NCBI GenBank assembly: GCA_022316685.1 | Contig: JAKJHU010000084.1 | Coordinates: 1,249,001-1,313,000 of the forward strand | Direction: 5' to 3' | DNA from: Progne subis subis | Lineage: Eukaryota > Chordata > Aves > Passeriformes > Hirundinidae | DNA length: 64,000 nucleotides | In this document: positions 57,823 to 64,000 of the stretch, in pieces | Numbering within the stretch: position 1 is the stretch's first letter | Layout of the letters: each line of letters begins with the position of its first letter | Notes under the pieces: generated by a model | What the model was told of the DNA's origin: nothing | Database searches by the model: none | The model's input: the letters and a program-made list of their open reading frames with translations, nothing else | Made by a program: the position numbers and the translations under genes

Positions 57823-59278
57823 TCCAGTTCCCAGACAGATAAAGCCATTGCTCAGAACTGAAGCCTGAAATTTCCCAGTATTCAGATCGGTTTTGCTTCT
57901 GCAGTAAGAAAATATCTTTAAAAGAACCATCTCCTAGCTAGGGTTGAACACATATTTGACCTGCAGAAGCAGCAAAGCAGAGGTTTGATAGTGAAGATTT
58001 TGTTTCAAGTGAAGCTGGGAAACATTAATGTTTCTATTTGGACAACTTTCTGGATTCCAGAAGGATATTTTAAAGTAAAATTGGAATGTAAAATACTGCT
58101 GAAAGATAGTGCATTCTGGAAAAAAATAAGCCCTATGTCCCTTTAGTCTCTTATTTAATAATCCAGCATTCAGCATATGCTGGAAGCGAAAATCTGCCCT
58201 GATATTTGGGAGCTTCATGTTTGGTTTATTTTGACATCATCACAGGACCATATGCAGAGAGCCTGCTCTTGGCTGCAGAAATCACTGTTTCTGGGATTTA
58301 TGAGGTATTTTTAAATGCAGATTTCCCCTGACATACAAAAAGAGGCAAGCCACCAGTTAAAGATGTGCACCTTCAGAAAAATTCTGGTCTAAATACAAAT
58401 TTATTATAAGAGAATGACTTAGCAGAAAGGTTGGTTCTGGTAGAATGTTATGAATTAGTCTTCTTGCTTTATTAAGTATCATAATGAAGTGATGGGACAG
58501 GTTGACAATAAGAGAATTGTCCTGAAGGTTTTGCCTTCTCAGGTGCTAAAAATGTCTTGAAATAAATATAAATAACAACTGCAAAACAAATGAACATTTG
58601 TGGTTTGATAACACTGGCAAGTAATAATAAGCAGTAATCCTGGCAATTAATAATAAACAAATTGAACTCTAAGGATTTGATAATTGTTAATAAACCCACC
58701 TTTTGGTTATTATATAAAATTTGGATGTTATTATTTAAAAAAGAGAAAAAAAAGGAGAAATTGCCTGTAGCTGAAGGAATGACAGGTGAGTGAATAAATT
58801 AGCTTAAATGGGATAAACTATTCTTTTAAATATGGGCTAAAATACTTAAGGAGCTACCAACTGGAGAAAAAAATTAAGAACAGTTGAAACAGCAAGTATT
58901 GACCTTCCAGTCTAGAACACTGTGTTTGATCCTGAGCACATTACTGAGGGTGTTGCCACCCATTTCTCAAACTTCAAACACCCACTTTTAGATTAGTGAG
59001 GCTGTTTGTTACTTTTCATAATTTTCCTCAAAGACAGAAACAGTAAGTACAAAATTTGCACAAAATCTTCAACATCATTTTCCATGCAGGAAAAAGAGAA
59101 GCCTTCTGTTCCAGCTTTTAATGATCTGTATTCTGGTGGGGGTGATTAGCAATTAGCACAGTTACAGCGCAATGACTGTCCCTGAAGACACATCTGGTTT
59201 CACCCCTGTGAAATTTAATTAGTAGGTCACCAGTAATCATGCTGTGAAATGGCTCTCAGTTATGTCTTACTCCAAAAT
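57823..59278. other. AT-rich unique sequence
   Basis: No repeat family or exon was recognised. Confidence 0.55.
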
Positions 59279-59760
59279 CACAGAATCATGCAATGGTCTG
59301 GGTTGGAAGGGACCTTAAAGCCCATCCAGTCCCACCCTGTGCCATGGGCAGGGACACGTCCCACTATCCCTGGTTGCTCCAAGCCTGTCCAACATGGCCT
59401 TGGACACTTCCAGAGATCCAGGGGCAGCCACAGCTCCTCTGGGCTACCCTGTGCCAGGACCTCAGCACCCTGCCAGGGAACAATTTCTCCTCAGTTTTTA
59501 ATCTAAATCTCTTCTCTTCAATTTTAAAAGCACCCTCCCTTATCCTGTCCCTCATTCCTTGTCTAGAGACCCTCTCCAGCTCTCTTAGAGCCCTTTCAGG
59601 CACTGGAAGGGGCTCTGAGATCTCCATGGAACCTTCCTTTTCCTCTCCATGATGAACATTCCCAGTTCTCCCAGCCTTGCTCTGAAGCAGAGGGACTCCA
59701 GCCCTCAGGAAATCTCTTCCGTTTCCTTGCTGGGCCTTTCCAAAGCCATCCTCCAGTGCC
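59279..59760 (-). mobile_element. CR1 3' half, type A (minus)
   Basis: The plus strand shows 'cagaatcatgcaatggtctg', 'gggttggaagggaccttaaa', 'ccaggggcagccacagctcc', 'cagggaacaatttctcctca', 'atgaacattcccagttctcc' and 'ggactccagccctcagg'. Frames of 119-144 codons are repeat frames. Confidence 0.95.
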
Positions 59761-61502
59761 CATATCCTGACAACAAGAAAGAATGAGAAGTTGATCATGG
59801 GATTTTGACTTTTTCTTCTTTTTTTTTTTTCCTTTTCTTTTCTTTTTTTCCATCTGAGAACAGCAAGAACATGACCATGGAGAAAAACAAAATCCCAGTA
59901 TGAGAAAAATGATGTGGCTGTTGATGAGAATGGTGAATAAGATAGAGAACGGATGTTGATTCAGGCTTTGAGGTAGGGAATTCAGACTTCTCCAGGGATA
60001 TGTGACAGGTGGTTATGGCAGTTACGGAAAAAGTTGTCATGGTAACTGGAATGTCAGAAGAAGGAGGAGAAAAAGAGTTAAGTCTTGGTCCTTAGAGATG
60101 AGTTTTGCTGACAGTCTCTTTGAACGCAGTAAGTTGCCTCTGAGGAACTGCATGAATCCACATTTCTGGAAAACTGGCAGGAATGGAACGGGCAGAGTAG
60201 ATGGTGCTGCAGCATCTGAAAAGAAAACCTGGGCTAATGACAAAACCTGGACGTGACAAAAACCCCAAACCTGAGGAAGCTTTGCTTAAGCTTTGATAAA
60301 AATCTGATATTGAGGGAGCAGAGTTGTCTATTTATGAACAAACAAATTCAGGTAGCATTATGTGTTACTATGATACAAAATTTCCTTAAAAATCTTTAAA
60401 AATATATGCCTTGACTTCTCGTTGTATCAGTGAAGAAAGCCAAGGAAATTTGCCTGTTGTCTTCTGGCTTTGAAGTGCAATGTAATTTTAAATAGGACAT
60501 GTTTCTAGTCATTAGTTAATTAAAATGAAAATTGAATATGAGACTGAGAGAATAATAAAAACAGGGGAAAATGGTAAAAATGGTTGGACGGGAAAAAGTT
60601 AGAAGCATGAATTTTTAGTTATCTAATTGTTTTAGTTTTATCTGACTTATTTCTTAGCAAACACCTCACTCTTGAACAGTTCTGCTGAACTGCAAGAGCT
60701 GCTTTCCAACAAAACCCCATCAAACTGCACATTAATCTGAGCCAAACCCAGGAGCTGAAACAGTGGGTTCGTTTCTCTGTGTCAGAATACCTCGATAACT
60801 GTGAATCATATTCTAAGCTGACAAGGTAAGTAAACAAAATGAGAATTAAGCCTATAAATTCCAAACAAAAGCTGCACATTCCCAGCAGCTGGAACACAAC
60901 AGTCTCTGCTGCTTTTTCCTTTTCTCTCACAGTCACTGCTGTAACTTTTTGGCAAGGGCTGAGGGAGGTACATGGCAGCCAACATCCTCCCTAGAGGCAC
61001 CAAGCATTTACCTGAGTGATGCACGTCCCTTCTGCCAGCCTGGAGCAGTCCAAGCTTTCCTCCTGGAAGTCTGCACGGAAGGGGAATGTGCTCCCAGCTG
61101 CTCCACGAGGCGGGTGCCCTGCAGCTGGGGCCAGGAACCACAGCTGAGGGAAGTGGCATGGATCATAAACAATTAAGCAAAGGAACTGTGGTTTTTGAAG
61201 CCTTCATCCCGTCAGATGCAAAGAGGCATCAGGCAGAAGTGCCATCCTTCCCCCCAAAGGTGTCTGGGAGCCTGATGGAGCAGGTGAGCTGGTGCAGGAA
61301 CAGGCTGCAGTGACTTTCACCCCCCTCTCTCCCCCCCCAGCACCTGCACCTGGTACCAAAATCGCTCTGACAGCCCGCTAGACATGAGCCAGAATATGTG
61401 ACCCCAATTTCACTGGGAACAAATCCACCCCCCAAACCTCAGTGGGGCAGAGAAGAAGCAAAGGAGAGGCTGAGCTGCTCTTCTGGCCTTAGGTTAAGCC
61501 AA
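59761..61502. other. Unique sequence; GC-richer patch 60940-61420
   Basis: It contains a pyrimidine tract (59808-59852) and a moderately GC-rich patch around 60940-61420 that includes a C-rich tract ending 'cccccccag' near 61341. Overlapping frames occur on both strands; no exon structure can be supported. Confidence 0.45.
59808..59852. repeat. T-rich pyrimidine tract
   Basis: T runs broken by single C or CC over about 45 nt. Confidence 0.9.
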
Positions 61503-61715
61503 ATCATAGAACAGAATAATTAATTTTGAAAAAGGTCATCAAGTCCAACCATCAACCCACATTCACCACTAGACTGTGTTCTCAAGTGCCACATCCACAA
61601 CGTTTTTTCAACAATTCCAGGGATGGTGACTCCACCACTGTCCTGGGCAGTGCATTCCAGTGCTGAACATCTCCTTCCATAAGGATTTTTTCCTAATATC
61701 TAACATTAACTAATT
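61503..61715 (-). mobile_element. CR1 3' fragment (minus), old
   Basis: The plus strand shows 'tcatcaagtccaaccatcaa', 'caagtgccacatccacaacg' and 'tccagggatggtgactccac', then 'cactgtcctgggcagtgc'. It is the older subtype, as at 35.7 and 39.6 kb. Confidence 0.9.
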
Positions 61716-62143
61716 AATTCTAAATGGGAATAATGAGAAAATATCTTCATAGCTCCCAATCTGTACATGAACAGTGGATGTTTATTTTAAAAAGTATTAT
61801 GAACAACTTTTGATTACTGGTACTAATTTTGAAATCTTTTATACCTGGGCTACCAGGTCAGCAGCTTCACAGACAATTTGTTTAAATAGAGAGAGGGATG
61901 CACATAGTTGAGTGGATTTCACTGCAAATAGTTCATACTGGAATTTCACAAAACAATCAGATACAGACCTAGAAAGTTCCATGCTGGAGTTCAGGTCCTC
62001 AGGGGCAGGTCTGGAGGGAAGGGTCCTCCTGATGAGGTGCCATAAGGCAGAACCAAGACATGGATGGGGAGGGTCACAGCAGTGGCAGGAAGCTGAAATA
62101 CACGTGGAAATATCAGTGCCTTTGTTTCTAGACACATGAATTC
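61716..62143. other. Unique sequence
   Basis: Nothing was recognised. Confidence 0.5.
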
Positions 62144-62241
62144 TGAGCAGCCTGGTCTAGGAAAGGTGTCTCTGCCCATGGCAGGGGTTGGAATGGGATA
62201 AGCTTTAAGGCCCTTCCAACACAAACCTTTCCAGGATTCTC
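62144..62241 (+). mobile_element. CR1 3' end, type A (plus), short
   Basis: Shows 'gagcagcctggtctaggaaa', 'ggtgtctctgcccatggcag' and 'cccttccaacacaaaccttt', then 'ccaggattct'. Confidence 0.9.
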
Positions 62242-63804
62242 TTTGTTTCAAGGACTTGATTTGTACTATTTATTGTATTTCAATAAATCCATAAACAAAA
62301 GAAGGCAACCTTCTATTTTTATATTAGTATTTTTCTTTCCCATAACAATACTGATAGCAAAGAGCGAAATTCACTGGGGACAGCCAATTTATGCATTTCA
62401 GCACAACCACACATTACAAATGGCAACTGTTGGGGGGAGGGGGGGAGAGGGAGAAGAAAAAAATAAGTAAAACTTGTTGTAAGCAACATTTGTTTGTGTC
62501 TTGTATTGTGTTCTACTTGACACCAGTCCCACGTGGAACTAAGTACATGCTGCACATAAAGCATGGGATTAGTCCTGCTGCAGAAAAGAATTATCCAGCT
62601 GAAAGCTGCACGTAGCTGAAAGCACTTTATAACTATAGAAATGTCCAAGTGTTTTCAGGCATGAGTTGTTTTGTAAATTAAATTAGGTGTTGACTTTTCC
62701 ACTTAGAGGTACGTGAGGATTATTACAAATTATTAGGAGAAGGATGCAAATAATGGTGATTTTTGAAAACTTACATGTACAAGGTGAAACTGTGGACTCA
62801 GGGAAGTATATGTGAGGATCTTGGGTGGAACAAGACTGTGAACTTCCCTTCCCCTTCACTTTCCCCTTTCCCTTCCTCTACCCCTTCCTCTTCCTCCTCC
62901 CTTCCCTAGCATTAGATTCCAATACCTGACAAAAATAATTTGGGGGGCCAGAGCTTGATTATCATTCTCTCTGTAAACAAAACATTTCTATGTATTTACT
63001 TAATCACTCTGTATGTTTAACAAAACCAATTGGAAATATTTGGAAATGCAGCCTCCCTTTATAATATACAGTAGGTTAAGAACAGGAATCTAAAATTGAT
63101 CTTTTCCGGCTCTGTTCTATCTTTTCCTTGCGATTTTTTCCATTCTGTGCGGTGCATCATCTGATGGTCTCACTGACAATCTGCTGTCTCGCCTCTGGCA
63201 TTGCAAAATCAAAGAAGAACAAATTTATTCCTGTTTATTTTAGTAACAACAAAACTTTCCACTCCAAGCTCTACATTTTTTACTCTTGAAGGTGATGTAT
63301 GAAGCAGGAAAAACAGCTCGACTTTCAGATACTCAGCAGAGGTTATGCTGGCAGTAAACAAAATCTTTTCAGACCTCTGCAGGAAGAGAGCTTGATGCAG
63401 AATTCAGTGGGGAAAAGGTACCTGGAATAGAGGTTGTGATCAACAAAACTGCAGTTCCCAGGTACCCTGAGGAATGTGAATGGAAGATGATATGGAAATA
63501 TTTGGAATTGCAAATCATTGTTCCGAAGTGTTTTCCTGCTCTGCTGTTTGCAGTATTCCTATCACAGGGCTGTAAATATTTACTCACCTGTTACAAATGC
63601 AGTAATTATCACGTTTCCAGTTTCACATGGCAGCTGGAGTTTGCTTTCTGCAGAATATATACATATATATTGTCATTGTAAGTTATTTACATGTAGAGGG
63701 GTTTTTATAAATATGGAAGATTTGTCTAGAATATTACTCAACAGGGTTCTAATGTCTGAATTAAGAAGAAAAATGTAAAATATTGAGTATGGCTGTTCCT
63801 TGGA
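62242..63804. other. AT-rich unique sequence with purine and pyrimidine tracts
   Basis: It contains a G-rich purine run (62432-62460, G6-A-G7 followed by GA) and a C/T-rich tract (62842-62908). No gene was recognised. Confidence 0.5.
62842..62908. repeat. C/T-rich low-complexity tract
   Basis: Mostly CCTT/CCCTTT units on the plus strand with two A interruptions. Confidence 0.85.
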
Positions 63805-64000
63805 CCTGAGGGAATGGCTGGAACCTTGTCAGTGGAGGATTAGGCTGGATATTGGGAAAAGGTTCTTCGGCCTCTGGGGGAAGCACTGCCCAGGCTCTCC
63901 AGGGAATGGGCACAGCCCCAGGGCTGCCAGAGCTCCAGGAGCATTTGGACAACACTCCCAGGGATGCACAGAGTGGGATTGTTAGGGTGTCTGTGCTGGG
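63805..64000 (+). mobile_element. CR1 3' region, type C (plus), cut by window end
   Basis: Shows 'gagggaatggctggaacctt', 'aaggttcttcggcctctggg', 'aatgggcacagccccagggc' and 'ccagggatgcacagagtggg'. The 3' end lies beyond the window. Confidence 0.95.

Noticed and set aside
57489..57848. 119-codon minus and 90-codon plus frames (Pro-Leu and Arg-Gly repeats)
   Set aside because: Products of the GGGGAA/GAGGAA arrays.
61320..61345. C-rich tract ending in 'cag', like a strong splice acceptor
   Set aside because: No open, exon-like sequence with a matching donor follows.
1..64000. CRISPR arrays, prokaryotic operons, rRNA or tRNA genes
   Set aside because: No spaced direct-repeat array, no densely packed genes and no cloverleaf-like sequence were noticed; the window is clearly vertebrate.

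Overview
This window looks like songbird (passerine) nuclear DNA from a gene-poor region, either intergenic or a very large intron. The assignment rests on repeats recognised by eye: about thirty CR1 retrotransposon segments, most with a recognisable CR1 3' end, plus several avian endogenous-retrovirus LTR types. CR1 as the main repeat, few SINEs and AT-rich unique sequence are bird-like. I found no supportable protein-coding gene, rRNA, tRNA or CRISPR array. The longer open frames are chance frames, frames inside CR1 or LTR copies, or frames through simple repeats.

Layout. From 1 to 20 kb the sequence is mostly AT-rich and unique, with scattered CR1 copies at 2.2, 3.2, 4.2, 5.1-5.6, 8.0, 11.8, 15.0-15.6, 16.3 and 19.9 kb. 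It also holds a striking 203-nt tract of almost only G and T (14.1-14.3 kb), a 40-bp palindromic microsatellite (11.39 kb) and a GC/CpG-rich patch (17.94-18.22 kb). From 20 to 30 kb there is a 388-bp solo LTR (20278-20665), an oppositely oriented CR1 pair (25.4-25.7 kb) and the 3' end of an ERVL-like element on the minus strand (29.5-29.9 kb). From 30 to 42 kb there are CR1 copies, several A-rich, T-rich and C-rich tracts, and unique DNA. From 42.5 to 44.5 kb lies a nested complex: a plus-strand LTR, sibling of the one at 20.3 kb, sits inside a minus-strand LTR element with a perfect 6-bp target duplication, next to a minus CR1. From 47 to 51.2 kb there are two inverted CR1 copies flanking a spacer with an exon-like open frame and a 70-bp tandem duplication, followed by a further minus-strand LTR and a CR1 3' end. 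From 52 to 64 kb there are more CR1 copies, a TTAA-core simple repeat, a third solo LTR with a perfect CAGCAC duplication (56372-56717), and a pair of long pyrimidine and purine tracts facing each other (56.88-57.10 and 57.39-57.82 kb). The window ends inside a CR1 copy.

There is no operon-like or pathway-like relationship to describe; the structure records layered retrotransposition. CR1 copies fall by eye into three younger groups plus older fragments. Type A has a 3' end reading roughly 'gagaagctgtggctgcccc' and then a short tail. Type B carries 'ggagctgggaaaggggctca'. Type C carries 'gggaatggctggagctgtgc'. Three LTRs have TG...CA ends and adjacent 6-bp direct repeats (one pair with a mismatch), as expected for beta/class-II-like (ERVK) integration. 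I did not find a convincing new biological system. The observations most worth checking are the unequal divergence of the two sibling LTRs, the nested insertion, the mirrored purine/pyrimidine tracts, the G/T-only tract and the exon-like frame at 48066-48324. All family names come from recall, not from a database search, and boundaries are good to about 5-20 bp except where target duplications fix them.
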